The notes under the pieces were generated by a model. It saw nothing but the letters and a program-made list of their open reading frames with translations. It searched no databases and was not told the DNA's origin. From Pseudomonadota bacterium (GTDB taxonomy: Bacteria; Pseudomonadota; Gammaproteobacteria; UBA9214), in NCBI GenBank assembly GCA_041395565.1, contig JAWLAI010000002.1, positions 1-64,000 of the forward strand: DNA of 64,000 bases, read 5' to 3'. Made by a program: the position numbers and the translations under genes. Positions 26,427-35,410 of the stretch are shown here, piece by piece; the first letter of the stretch is position 1, and the number at the start of each line of letters is the position of its first letter.

Positions 26427-27938
26427 CTACAGCCGCAGTTCATGCCGGAACAGTCTGGCCGGTCTCAGGTAATCACCGCCCGTGGTCTGGTAGCGCGCCA
26501 GATAGTCTCCGGCGCGGATGTGATTGACGTTGATGTTGTTGAAATCCGACCCGTAGAGCAGGATGCCGGGGTTGCGTTGCACCAGCCGTGTCAGCCAGTC
26601 ATCGTAAATCGCCTTGCGTTCATCGGCGGTGTAGAGCCAGTTGCTGTAGATGGTGAAGAACGCGTTGCTCCACCAGATCGCCGAACTGGGATGCGCGTCG
26701 ATCGCAGCGAGCAGTGCGCTCTGGTCGCGCAGCAGATTGCACACGATGTATTCGTGGCGCAGCGTCCGGTAGGCTGCCCAGTGTTCCCTGAACACCGCTT
26801 CTCCGCCCCATTTTCCGATCTCGTCCTGCCACAGCTGTTCCAGGTCCTGCCAGTTGATCGAGTCCGGACCGAGATTGGCCCAGAGCTGGTAGAACACCTC
26901 GTCCGAGGGGAATTTCTGCATCAGGTAGCGCACGAAATGCGGGAAGTCCTCGCCGTTCCATTCGGCCAGCATGCAGCGCCTGATCTCGAGCGCGGTCCTG
27001 CTGTAATCGTAGAACACCATGCGCGTGCGTTCGTCGAAGCCGAGCGCATGCAGCATCATGTTGGGCTTGAAACCGGCGGCCACGGCGTAGAGTGCCGCCA
27101 GGGGCGGGGCGAACGACTCCGGCTGCTCGGTGACATCACGGTACGACTCCAGGTTGAACAGGAACACGCCTTTCCGGGAGTCCTTCACCTGGGTATCGAT
27201 CGAGTCGAGGAAGCGACGCTGACCGTCCGCCAGGCGGGGATCGGGTACGGCGCTGGAGTAGTCCGGCAGTTCGGTATCCAGATAGCCGCTGAACGCCTGC
27301 ATGGCCTGCGGGGACGGATCGAACAGGTTGATGCGACCACCGTCAAGAGAGCGGTCGAAGTTCAGTACGGCCAGGCCGCCGCGCAGGCTGGCGTTGATAA
27401 AGTTCCACCCCGCATGCAGCACCTGCGTCTGCGTCGTGCCCGGTGCGGGCTGCAGTGCCTGCACCCGTTCGCCATCCGGAGCCATGACGGCGGCGGGGAC
27501 GGCGAGGTCAGCGACCGTAGTGCCGGGCAGCCCGAACTCGGGTTGTCCCAGCGCCGCGTACTGGCGCAGGTTGACCAGCAGGCAGTCGTCGGCCAGGCCG
27601 TACCAGCCCGTCGCGGTGTGCAGTATGGTGCCGGTGACGAAGAAGTCCCGGCTGTCGATCCAGCGCTGCAGGGCGGTCTGGAAGTCGACCTGTTCCCAGT
27701 GCTTGGGGATCCAGGTCTCGCCGATCACATGGCCGTAGGACTGGACGAGGCAGTAGTCGTAGCCGCGTTCCAGGGCCTCCTGCAGCAGCGCGCGCAGCGC
27801 TACGTGTTCCAGGATGTCGTCGTGATATCCGAAGCGCGACCAGGCCAGCGTGAAGTTGCGGAGTTTGTCGGCCAGTCTGGCATCCGGAATCCTTCCGGAA
27901 GTGTCCAGCAAGCCGAAGACGAGGCCATCTATGTACAT
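26427..27938 (-). CDS. protein of unknown function in a rib-like operon
   Basis: 503 residues with no signal peptide or clear membrane segment. It contains aromatic and acidic motifs such as GYDYCLVQSYGHVIGETW (near residue 58), LHAGWNFINASLRGGLAVLN (near 170), VFYDYSRTALEIRRCMLAEW and HPSSAIWWSNAFFTIYSNW. I do not recognise a family. It starts 27 bases after the stop of the stand-alone RibD reductase, which itself overlaps GTP cyclohydrolase II, so all three should be one transcript. This context suggests a role linked to a GTP-derived pyrimidine or pteridine intermediate. That is inference from position only. Confidence 0.65.
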   Translation of the reverse strand: MYIDGLVFGLLDTSGRIPDARLADKLRNFTLAWSRFGYHDDILEHVALRALLQEALERGYDYCLVQSYGHVIGETWIPKHWEQVDFQTALQRWIDSRDFFVTGTILHTATGWYGLADDCLLVNLRQYAALGQPEFGLPGTTVADLAVPAAVMAPDGERVQALQPAPGTTQTQVLHAGWNFINASLRGGLAVLNFDRSLDGGRINLFDPSPQAMQAFSGYLDTELPDYSSAVPDPRLADGQRRFLDSIDTQVKDSRKGVFLFNLESYRDVTEQPESFAPPLAALYAVAAGFKPNMMLHALGFDERTRMVFYDYSRTALEIRRCMLAEWNGEDFPHFVRYLMQKFPSDEVFYQLWANLGPDSINWQDLEQLWQDEIGKWGGEAVFREHWAAYRTLRHEYIVCNLLRDQSALLAAIDAHPSSAIWWSNAFFTIYSNWLYTADERKAIYDDWLTRLVQRNPGILLYGSDFNNINVNHIRAGDYLARYQTTGGDYLRPARLFRHELRL

Positions 27939-27965
27939 CGGGGCGGGGGCTGTCTATGCGTGTCG

Positions 27966-28796
27966 TTACCGGCCTGCAGCCTGCGGGTCATCTTGCGCCA
28001 GTTCACCCCAGACCACCAGATCGTCACCGAGTTGCTCGACGGCGACGTTGGCGAGGCGGGGCGTGGCGGGGGAGCGTACGCAGTTGAGCGAGCCTGCGGC
28101 GCGCACCCCGTTCTTGCCGAAGAACTTCGGTGCGATGGTCAGCACCACCTGATCCGCCAGGGCATCGGAGAGCACGCTGCAGATGACCCTGGATCCACCC
28201 TCGATCATCAGCGAGCCGATCTGTTGCGCGTGCAGCCAGCGGAACAGATCGGCAAGCCACACGCCCCCGTGGGGTGCTGCCGGCACGCGTACGACCTGCG
28301 CACCGGCCGCCACCAGCCGCTGTTCGCGCTCCCGGCTGGCGTCCGGCAGGGTGGCGATGATCGGCTGGCGACCGGCGTGTTGCAGGAGCCTGGCCGTTGG
28401 CGGGATTCTGAGCTGTGAATCGAGCACGACCGGGATCGGATCGGGTCCATGGGCATGACGCACGGTCAGGCGCGGATCATCGACCAGGACGGTGTTGATG
28501 CCGACCAGGATCGCATCGTGCATGGCGCGCAGCTGGTGGGTCATCAGCATGGACTGGTCGCTGCTGATCGGGGTCGATGAGCCCTGGCAGGCCGTGATGC
28601 AGCCGTCGAGGCTTTGCGCAAACGAGAGCGTGACCGCCGGGCGCGGCAGCGCACGCTTCGCGGCGACGGCAGCGGCGAGTCGGTTCCGCACGGAACGGAT
28701 AACGGCAGGCTCGTCGGTCGACCTGTCCAGCGGCCCGGCCTGTGCGGCGCTGTCATGCTGGACACGCCCGGCCGGTAAGAGTCCTGGCTTGTTCAA
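27966..28796 (-). CDS. stand-alone RibD C-terminal (pyrimidine reductase) domain protein
   Basis: 276 residues of the dihydrofolate-reductase-like RibD_C fold: PAVTLSFAQSLDGCIT near residue 53, DAILVGINTVLVDDPRLTVR near 92, and SLMIEGGSRVICSVLSD near 195, which bind NADPH and the ribosylamino-pyrimidine in known RibD enzymes. The deaminase half of bifunctional RibD is missing and the first 45 residues are divergent. Its start overlaps the stop of the GTP cyclohydrolase II gene in an ATGA arrangement. Expected role: reduction of the aminouracil ribosyl side chain, in riboflavin or a related pathway. Confidence 0.85.
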   Translation of the reverse strand: MNKPGLLPAGRVQHDSAAQAGPLDRSTDEPAVIRSVRNRLAAAVAAKRALPRPAVTLSFAQSLDGCITACQGSSTPISSDQSMLMTHQLRAMHDAILVGINTVLVDDPRLTVRHAHGPDPIPVVLDSQLRIPPTARLLQHAGRQPIIATLPDASREREQRLVAAGAQVVRVPAAPHGGVWLADLFRWLHAQQIGSLMIEGGSRVICSVLSDALADQVVLTIAPKFFGKNGVRAAGSLNCVRSPATPRLANVAVEQLGDDLVVWGELAQDDPQAAGR

Positions 28797-29434
28797 AACA
28801 GGTGATTCAGCTTGTCACCCTTGACCTTGAGATAATGCCTGTTGTGATCGTTGGGCTCGATCAGGATGGGAATTCTCCGGTTGATCCTGATGCCGTGCGT
28901 GCGCAGGGCGTCGAGCTTACGCGGGTTGTTGGTGATCAGGTTGATGCAGCCGATGCCGAGGCGATCGAGTATGGCGGCCGCGATTTCGTAGGTGCGCATG
29001 TCGCTGGGAAAGCCGAGTTCCTGGTTCGCTTCCACGGTGTCCAGTCCGGCGTCCTGCAGGGCGTAGGCGCGGATCTTGTTGAACAGACCGATACCGCGCC
29101 CTTCCTGGCGCAGATAGATCACCATGCCGGTACCGTGGGTCTCGATGTGATCCAGCGCCCAGTCGAGCTGCTGGTCGCAGTCGCAACGCATGGATTCGAA
29201 CACCTCGCCGGTCAGGCATTCGGAGTGCACGCGCACGTCCAGGATGTCTGCGTTCTCGATCTCGCCCTTGTAGATGATGACGTGCTCGGTGCCGGCGTTG
29301 TCCCGGACAACGCGGACCTGAAATTCACCGTGACTGGTCGGCAGTCTGGCAATCTCGGAAAACGTGATGGTGCATTCCTCCGAATCCTGGCCGAGCGGGA
29401 GCGATTGGATTGTTGTTATGGCATCTGTTTTCAT
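28793..29434 (-). CDS. ribA: GTP cyclohydrolase II
   Basis: 213 residues, a full-length single-domain enzyme. The zinc site is CLTGEVFESMRCDCDQQL (Cys, Cys, Cys), followed by VIYLRQEGRGIGL for GTP binding and catalysis and by DMRTYEIAAAIL and NLITNNPRK. It converts GTP to a diamino-ribosylamino-pyrimidinone with loss of formate and pyrophosphate, the first step of riboflavin synthesis. No DHBP synthase domain is fused and no FMN riboswitch was recognised upstream. It heads the three-gene unit and overlaps the reductase by 4 bases, so it may be a dedicated paralogue rather than the housekeeping copy. Confidence 0.9.
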   Translation of the reverse strand: MKTDAITTIQSLPLGQDSEECTITFSEIARLPTSHGEFQVRVVRDNAGTEHVIIYKGEIENADILDVRVHSECLTGEVFESMRCDCDQQLDWALDHIETHGTGMVIYLRQEGRGIGLFNKIRAYALQDAGLDTVEANQELGFPSDMRTYEIAAAILDRLGIGCINLITNNPRKLDALRTHGIRINRRIPILIEPNDHNRHYLKVKGDKLNHLF

Positions 29435-30248
29435 GGCTGAAATCCTGCCTCGATACGTAATTAGTTTTGTTGAGCCATGCGTGTATGATCGGTTCCCCGC
29501 ATGGACTTCCCCGAGGTTTCAGTACCTGTTTGCAGGCAGCGCTGCAGCAGTAGCTACGGATCTATGTGCCTAAGACGCCAGGGTTACGCAATTATTGTCA
29601 GGTGGTACTGAACCCTAAAAAATCCTACCACAAAAGTATTAATACTTCGCTATTTAGCTGAAAAATAAGAACATCATAAAGTTCTGATATGTCATCCGGT
29701 CGATGGTTGATCCGGTGCATGACACGGAGCGTCATGCCGACTGCCAGATTTGACCTGCCGGTGCATGTTTGCAACACGCTGATCTGACGGCGCGCAGTGT
29801 GTGCTGCACCTGTGCAGCGGAACCGGCGCTGCCAATTCTGACAGGTTGCAAACGCAGGCACCGGGGCCGCGTACCGTGATGACGGCGTATCCGTCGATCC
29901 AGGCGTGGGGCATTCGGGGTCGAGCATGCGAACGGCGGCAGCGCACCGCGACCGACGCCGGCAGGAGACGGCAGGCCTGCGCGGCATGCGATACTGCAAG
30001 CCGCAGAATGCACGCCTGGCATGGCGACCGTGGCAGGCTGACCCCGGTGTCCCTGCCGTACCGCGACGCCTGCCCACGGTGCCGCGCTGGCTGTACTGCG
30101 GCGTGGGCCGAGACGCGGGATGGTCTGCGGGAATGCCTCGGCTCTGGCCTTGCCGCGTTGCACTCAGGTAGCATGGCCATACCACGAACGCGCACCGCAC
30201 CACCTTCCGCAAGCCGTCGAGGTGAAGCGATTTGAGGCAGGAACCCGC
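29435..30248. promoter_or_regulatory. long intergenic region with AT-rich island and 14-bp palindrome
   Basis: About 815 bases between ribA (minus) and the GT39-like gene (plus). An AT-rich island at 29600-29690 contains the perfect palindrome AAGTATTAATACTT (29634-29647), well placed for control of the ribA unit. The rest is GC-rich and has open frames on both strands without protein-like character. No riboswitch, tRNA or repeat was identified. Confidence 0.4.
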
Positions 30249-31457
30249 ATGTACGCTCGCATCCTGAATGCACTCTCCGGTAACTGGTCGAAGACACTGA
30301 GTGCAATCTTCCTGCTGGCCCTGGTCGTCCGCATCATTTTCATCTTCACCCTGCAGGGCGGCTACTATTTTGCCGACGAACACATCTACACCGCAGCTGC
30401 GCGCCAGCTGCTCGCGCAGGGCGAATTTCCGGACGACTATGGCCGGGCACCGCTGTACCCGCTGCTGCTTGCCGGTATCTATGCCGTGATCGGCGACGGC
30501 ATCACCGCAACCCGCGGCGTACAGGCGCTGCTCGGCGCCGGACTCGCCGTGCTGATTGCGTCGCTTGGAAAACGTGGCGGCAATGCCGCCGTCGGCGCCG
30601 TGGCCGGTATCCTCTGGAGTCTCTACCCGATGGGGGTGTTCATTGCCGGCCTGATCTATCCGACAACCCTGCTGACGCTGCTGTTGCTCGCCGGTGTGCT
30701 TAGTCTGATCAACCGGCCGGAAGCGCGTGGCTATGGGGCACGCTGTGCGCTCGCCGGTCTGCTGTTCGGGCTGGGTGCCCTGGCCAAGCCCATTGTCCTC
30801 GGCGCGATCGTATGCGTCGCCGGCTGGCTCCTGTGGCGGCGCGGTCCCGGCCGGTTCCGGCTGGCCGCCGTCTTTCTGCTGGCCGCGCTGGCGGCGCTGA
30901 CCCCCTGGACCGTCCGCAACGCCCAGGTCTATCACCGGCTGGTCCCCATCGAGGCCCGCACGCTCACCGAGGTGACGCCGTGGGCGGATGCCGGCGCAGC
31001 CGTGGAGCAGAGCAGTCCGGGCCGCGCGCTGTGGCTGAAGGTCGCCGACATGGCACGGCGTTTCCCGGTCGAGTTCATCTCCTTCTTCGAACTGTACCCG
31101 CGCCGCGTCAACCTGCTCGAGCAGTATAACCGTGACTGGGCACACGAACACCGCCCCAATTTCGTGCGCTATACCAGCTTCGGTTCGAAGCTGGTGAATG
31201 CCGTCAGCATAGTCAGTGTGTCAACACTCTATGTCTTCGCGCTGGTCGGCATGCGGGTATTGTGGCAGGCACGGGAACGGCGCCGGGAGCTGGCACTGCT
31301 GGTCATCATGGTGCTGTCCTTCGCGCTGGGGTACGCCGCCTTCTGGGGCAAGATCCGTTACCGCATTCCCGTCGATCCCTACATCATCATACTCAGCGCG
31401 TGGGGGATGGTGCACACCCTCGGCCTGCTGGCGGAGCGGGCGCGCCGGAAGGCATGA
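30249..31457 (+). CDS. GT39/ArnT-like membrane glycosyltransferase
   Basis: 402 residues from the ATG at 30249. The longer frame from 30120 adds a non-conserved stretch and is rejected. There are about ten hydrophobic segments. The first periplasmic loop carries GGYYFADEHIYTAAARQLL with the D-E pair typical of GT-C enzymes, then PLYPLLLAGIYAVIGD. These enzymes transfer a sugar from a polyprenyl phosphate donor in the periplasm. The last codon overlaps the start of the next gene (ATGA), so the two are coupled. The acceptor is not indicated. Confidence 0.8.
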   Translation: MYARILNALSGNWSKTLSAIFLLALVVRIIFIFTLQGGYYFADEHIYTAAARQLLAQGEFPDDYGRAPLYPLLLAGIYAVIGDGITATRGVQALLGAGLAVLIASLGKRGGNAAVGAVAGILWSLYPMGVFIAGLIYPTTLLTLLLLAGVLSLINRPEARGYGARCALAGLLFGLGALAKPIVLGAIVCVAGWLLWRRGPGRFRLAAVFLLAALAALTPWTVRNAQVYHRLVPIEARTLTEVTPWADAGAAVEQSSPGRALWLKVADMARRFPVEFISFFELYPRRVNLLEQYNRDWAHEHRPNFVRYTSFGSKLVNAVSIVSVSTLYVFALVGMRVLWQARERRRELALLVIMVLSFALGYAAFWGKIRYRIPVDPYIIILSAWGMVHTLGLLAERARRKA

Positions 31458-32524
31458 GACAGGGGGGGCTGCGTGTGTGCCGCGCCGCCTTGCCGGGGTT
31501 TGCCGGCGGCGCGCGTTGCACGTCGCGGCCGGGCGGCAGCGTGCCGCGCTCGGCTCTGCGCGTCGCCCGGCGGCTCGTGAACACGGGACTGGCAGCTTGC
31601 GCAGCGATCTCGCTGTGGGCGTGTTCGCAGCATGCCGTGGGTCCGTCCACCACTGCGGTGCCGGCGCTTGCGGGCAGCGCGACGCCCGCAGTGCGGCCTG
31701 CCGGCGCCGTGCGGCTGCGGCTCAGGCTGATGACCTTCAATATCCTCTGGGAAGGCTACCAGCAGGACGGCGAATATGTCGCCTCGGGCTTCAGTCAGCG
31801 CAAGCCGATGATCCTGGAGGTGCTGCGCCGCCACGGCGCCGACGTCGTCGGCCTGCAGGAGGCGTCGCAGGGGCAGCGTATCCAGCTTGCAACCGATTTG
31901 CCCGGGTTCGGCATGTTTCCGCTGCCGCAGGCGCCCGGAGACGAATGCATCCTGTATCGCGCGGACCGCTTTGCGGTGATGGAAAGCGGGCACGAGATAC
32001 TGCGCCGGCTGCCGGAGCGGGAGGGCACGAACGTCGGCGTGCGGGATTTCGTCTGGGTGAACCTGCGCGAGCGGAGCAGCGGCAGGCAGTTTTACGTGCT
32101 CAACCTGCATGCCGACGACCGTTCGTCCGAGCGCGGCCGGGAGCTGGACGGGGTGCTGCTGGGACAGTGGATCCAGAGCCGGCGCGTTGCCGATCCCGTC
32201 GTGCTGCTGGGGGACTTCAACGGCAGATACGACCAGCCCCGGCTGCAGTTCCTGACCGGGCGGCGCGACTATCCGGATGCGCAGGGCGGCATCGCCACCA
32301 TGCCCATGCCGATGATCGACACCTTGACAGCGGTCAATCCGGCTGCGGAGGCTGCCGGTAGCCCCGATTCAGGCTACGGTGACATATCGAGCCGGGGCCA
32401 GATCGACTATATCCTGGTACCCCGGGGAACGCGGGTGATCGAATCACGCATACTGTACGATCATATGAACGGGATCTATCCCTCCGACCATTTTCCCCTG
32501 TCCGCGGAAGTCGAGCTGGAGTGA
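31454..32524 (+). CDS. endonuclease/exonuclease/phosphatase (EEP) family hydrolase, exported
   Basis: 356 residues from ATG 31454, overlapping the previous stop. A basic N terminus and hydrophobic stretch ending ISLWAC-S suggest a lipoprotein or secreted form, although Trp in the lipobox is atypical. The EEP fold begins LRLMTFNILWEGYQ, with VVGLQEAS (metal Glu), YVLNLHADD (His), VVLLGDFNGR (D-x-N) and the final IYPSDHFPLSAEVEL (D-H). Metal-dependent phosphodiester or phosphatase chemistry is expected. Cotranscribed with a GT39-like enzyme, it may act on an exported glycan or lipid phosphate. Confidence 0.8.
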   Translation: MRQGGLRVCRAALPGFAGGARCTSRPGGSVPRSALRVARRLVNTGLAACAAISLWACSQHAVGPSTTAVPALAGSATPAVRPAGAVRLRLRLMTFNILWEGYQQDGEYVASGFSQRKPMILEVLRRHGADVVGLQEASQGQRIQLATDLPGFGMFPLPQAPGDECILYRADRFAVMESGHEILRRLPEREGTNVGVRDFVWVNLRERSSGRQFYVLNLHADDRSSERGRELDGVLLGQWIQSRRVADPVVLLGDFNGRYDQPRLQFLTGRRDYPDAQGGIATMPMPMIDTLTAVNPAAEAAGSPDSGYGDISSRGQIDYILVPRGTRVIESRILYDHMNGIYPSDHFPLSAEVELE

Positions 32525-32562
32525 AGCGCCGTTGCCGCGGTAAATCCACCTGTGCTGCAGGC

Positions 32563-33312
32563 TCAGGACAGCTGCAAGCGTGGGTGGCACAGGAGGCCAT
32601 GCTGCAGGGCGCTCCACTCCCAGGTGCCTGCGGGCAGTTTGTCCGGGGGGAGCGGTGCTATCTTGCCGGTGATATTGCGCGCAAGCCAATCATCCAGCCA
32701 GTCGTTGCGAAGCAAGTCGATTGCGAGCGTAACCCGGTCAGTCGTGCCGGCATTGATCAGGGTATGCACCTTGTTCGTTTCGATGAGGTTGAAATACCCC
32801 GGCTCCAGGGTAAAGAGGTCGAACCACTCGCCAAAGGACTGGACGAGGCGTGGATAGTCGAAGACGAGCGGTTGGCCGCTGCGCGTAATCTCCGCGATAC
32901 GCCGTGCGATGGGCTCAAGCTCGGCTCCATCCTTCTGGATCATGAATAGCGAACCGGGATTGGTGATTACCGGCAGTTGCATGCGGACGATGTGTTCGCC
33001 CATGTCACGGTCGTCATGGATCGAGTAGGCGCTGCCCGCCGTGCGGCGCAGCAGCCGAAACGAAACTTTTGGCGCCAGGAAACCATGAAAGATCCCCGCG
33101 AACAGGGGGCAGAGCTCCAGGGCATCGGCGTAGGGTACGTTGTTCCTGTGTTCCCGGTAGCTGGGTTCGATGTCGCTTGCGCGCGGCAACGACAGGCTGT
33201 GTCCATAGACACCCGTACCGAAATCCATGGCCTGGCGGGCGGCCTTAACATCCGCCTCGAGCGCGCCAACGTCGTACCTGGTGGATGATATGAGTATATT
33301 CTGATCTGGCAT
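32563..33312 (-). CDS. aspartyl/asparaginyl beta-hydroxylase-like dioxygenase
   Basis: 249 residues from ATG 33312; a longer frame starts at 33396. The double-stranded beta-helix core contains VSFRLLRRTAGSAYSIHDDR, where His and Asp suit the iron site. MQLPVITNPGSLFMI follows, and then FNLIETNKVHTLINAGTTDR with the distal His and an Arg for 2-oxoglutarate. This matches the Asp/Asn beta-hydroxylase family, which hydroxylates Asp/Asn side chains or free amino acids. It is divergent from an ABC exporter. A peptide- or amino-acid-tailoring role fits the downstream ATP-grasp gene. Confidence 0.75.
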   Translation of the reverse strand: MPDQNILISSTRYDVGALEADVKAARQAMDFGTGVYGHSLSLPRASDIEPSYREHRNNVPYADALELCPLFAGIFHGFLAPKVSFRLLRRTAGSAYSIHDDRDMGEHIVRMQLPVITNPGSLFMIQKDGAELEPIARRIAEITRSGQPLVFDYPRLVQSFGEWFDLFTLEPGYFNLIETNKVHTLINAGTTDRVTLAIDLLRNDWLDDWLARNITGKIAPLPPDKLPAGTWEWSALQHGLLCHPRLQLS

Positions 33313-33533
33313 TGTAATCCGCGGGCTCCGGCAGACGTGTGCGGGCGCTGTCGTACCCGAATCCGCACCTGTCTTAGAATTCGCTGGCAACAACAATAAA
33401 AATAGAATAAAAGAGACCTAGACCAAAGTCCATGTCCTTGAACACCCTATGACATCGTGTTAATCAAGAACGATAAGAAACCGCGGCCCACCTTTCCCTG
33501 GCCAGGACCGCGGTCGCGCGAGGAGAATCCCGA
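33313..33533. promoter_or_regulatory. divergent promoter region, AT-rich, with leader hairpin
   Basis: The region at 33390-33480 is AT-rich and lies between the divergent dioxygenase and ABC exporter genes. CCGCGG repeats flank inverted GGCC segments (about 33482-33512) and could form a hairpin just ahead of the aggag ribosome-binding site of the exporter gene. Confidence 0.35.
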
Positions 33534-35288
33534 GTGAAGCCTGTGCCAACCGCATCCGGTCTGCGGCGTATCCTGCCATACCTGCTACAGGTATGGCGCT
33601 CCTATCTGCTCGCCCTGGTGCTGCTGTTCCTGGGCGGCATCCTGACTGCGGCGAAGGCATGGATGATCCAGCCGGCGGTGGACAGGTTCATTGCGGGGCC
33701 GCTGAGCATCCACATGCTCTGGCTGCTGTGCGGGGTCGTCGCACTGTTGTTCATCCTGCATGCAGTCCTGGAGTGGGCTTATCTCACGGTATCGAAGTCA
33801 GCTAATGTTCACGTGACGTGCAATATCCGTGCGGACCTGTTCAGCAGCCTCATGCGGCACAACCTCGGTTATTTCGTCAAGCATCCATCCAGCAGCCTGG
33901 TGACGCGGGTGATCAATGATGTTGCAGTCCTCGAAGTGTTTGCAATCGCATCGCTGATGGGGCTGGTGCGTAGCGCGGTAACCCTGCTGCTGCTGCTGGG
34001 GGTGATGCTCTACCAGCATCTGACCCTGGGGCTGATCTGCACCGCGGTTGTGGTCGCCGCCGGCCTGATTCTGCGCCAAATGGCCAAACACATAGCAGTG
34101 ATCAGCAGGCGAATTCAGTCCAGTCTCGGCAACGTAGCCAACAGGCTGTCCGAAATGATAGGCGGCATAGAACTCATCATGGGATTCGGCCTGGCCGATT
34201 TCTGGAGAGACAGGTTTTCCCGGGTCAACCAGGACTACTACCAGGCGCAGGTGCATGGCGTGAAGGTGGGTACGGCGCCCACTATACTTATTCAGCTGAT
34301 CGCAGGCATCACGCTTGCGGTCGTGTTGCTCATAATGGGCCAGGCCCTGCTCAACAAGGAGATGACGGGCGGCCAGCTGCTGTCGTTCTTGATGGTAATG
34401 TACCTGATGCAGAATCCCGCTAAACGGATGGGGGAGTGCACCGCCTTGCTTTCCCAGGGGCTGGCTGCAGGTGAGCGGGCTTTCGAGCTGCTCGAAGAGC
34501 AGCATGATGATGTGGTGGAACGTCAGCATCGCATACTCTCGGATTGTCACGGCAACCTGGAATTCCGGCATGTCAGCTTTTCCTATACCGCGGATCCAGT
34601 GCTGCGGGACGTTACATTCAGTATCAAGCCGCGTGAACTCGTGGTCATGGTTGGTCGTAGCGGTGCCGGTAAATCATCTGTCGCCAAGCTCGTGCAGCGC
34701 TTTTACGATCCTGACCGGGGCGAGGTGCTTATTGATGGTGTCGATGTCCGCGACATCGATGTGCAGAGCCTCTATCGTGCCGTGAGCTACGTTTCCCAGG
34801 ATGTATATCTGTTCAATGACACGATTGAGTTCAATCTGAAGATCGGCAAACCAGACGCCACGCGGGCGGAACTGGAGACTGCGATGAAAATTGCGTGTGT
34901 CAGCGACTTTATTCCGCTGCTGCCCGATGGGATTCAGACAGTTGTCGGCGAGCGCGGCGTGCGTTTGAGCGGCGGGCAACGGCAGCGGATAGCCATAGCC
35001 CGTGCGGTATTGAGCGACGCTCCGATACTAGTCCTCGACGAGGCGACCAGTGCCGTGGATATGGATCTGGAGCAGCGGATCATCGATAACCTGCTTTCGC
35101 TGGGCAGGCAGCGTACGATTTTCGGTATCACGCACCGTCTGACACTGGCCGAACTGGCGGACCGTGTTCTGGTGCTGCGCGACGGAGAGCTGGTCGAGGA
35201 GGGGACGGCTGCGGAGCTCGCGGCGGCAAATGGCGAATATGCGCAGCTGCGCTGTGCAACAGATGCAGGGACCGCGCCGCTTACGTGA
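33534..35288 (+). CDS. ABC exporter, MsbA-type half transporter
   Basis: 584 residues beginning at GTG 33534 with aggag 8 bases upstream. Residues 1-310 form a six-helix exporter domain and 340-575 the ATPase: Walker A GRSGAGKSS, Q-loop YVSQDVYLFND, signature LSGGQRQRIAIARA, Walker B ILVLDEATSAVD and the switch His in ITHRLT. MsbA-like proteins dimerise and flip lipids, lipopeptides or other amphiphiles. A single exporter beside the dioxygenase, FkbM methyltransferase and ATP-grasp genes may export their joint product, though a lipid A/LPS role cannot be excluded. Confidence 0.9.
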   Translation: MKPVPTASGLRRILPYLLQVWRSYLLALVLLFLGGILTAAKAWMIQPAVDRFIAGPLSIHMLWLLCGVVALLFILHAVLEWAYLTVSKSANVHVTCNIRADLFSSLMRHNLGYFVKHPSSSLVTRVINDVAVLEVFAIASLMGLVRSAVTLLLLLGVMLYQHLTLGLICTAVVVAAGLILRQMAKHIAVISRRIQSSLGNVANRLSEMIGGIELIMGFGLADFWRDRFSRVNQDYYQAQVHGVKVGTAPTILIQLIAGITLAVVLLIMGQALLNKEMTGGQLLSFLMVMYLMQNPAKRMGECTALLSQGLAAGERAFELLEEQHDDVVERQHRILSDCHGNLEFRHVSFSYTADPVLRDVTFSIKPRELVVMVGRSGAGKSSVAKLVQRFYDPDRGEVLIDGVDVRDIDVQSLYRAVSYVSQDVYLFNDTIEFNLKIGKPDATRAELETAMKIACVSDFIPLLPDGIQTVVGERGVRLSGGQRQRIAIARAVLSDAPILVLDEATSAVDMDLEQRIIDNLLSLGRQRTIFGITHRLTLAELADRVLVLRDGELVEEGTAAELAAANGEYAQLRCATDAGTAPLT

Positions 35289-35410
35289 CGTGACGTGACT
35301 GGTCACTCCAGCGTGATTCGGCAGCCGGATTTTGCCGAGTTTTTGCGATGCTCCGTGCCTGCCGATCCCTTCGCAACGGCGTGGCAGCCAAGTACCGCCC
35401 GTCTGGCCGG

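Noticed and set aside
26352..28418. 688-codon plus-strand frame opposite the 503-aa and RibD-like genes
   Set aside because: The minus-strand genes have clear family motifs (RibD) and operon spacing; the antisense frame has none.
29435..29640. FMN riboswitch upstream of ribA
   Set aside because: I looked for the conserved RFN-element blocks on the minus strand and found none.
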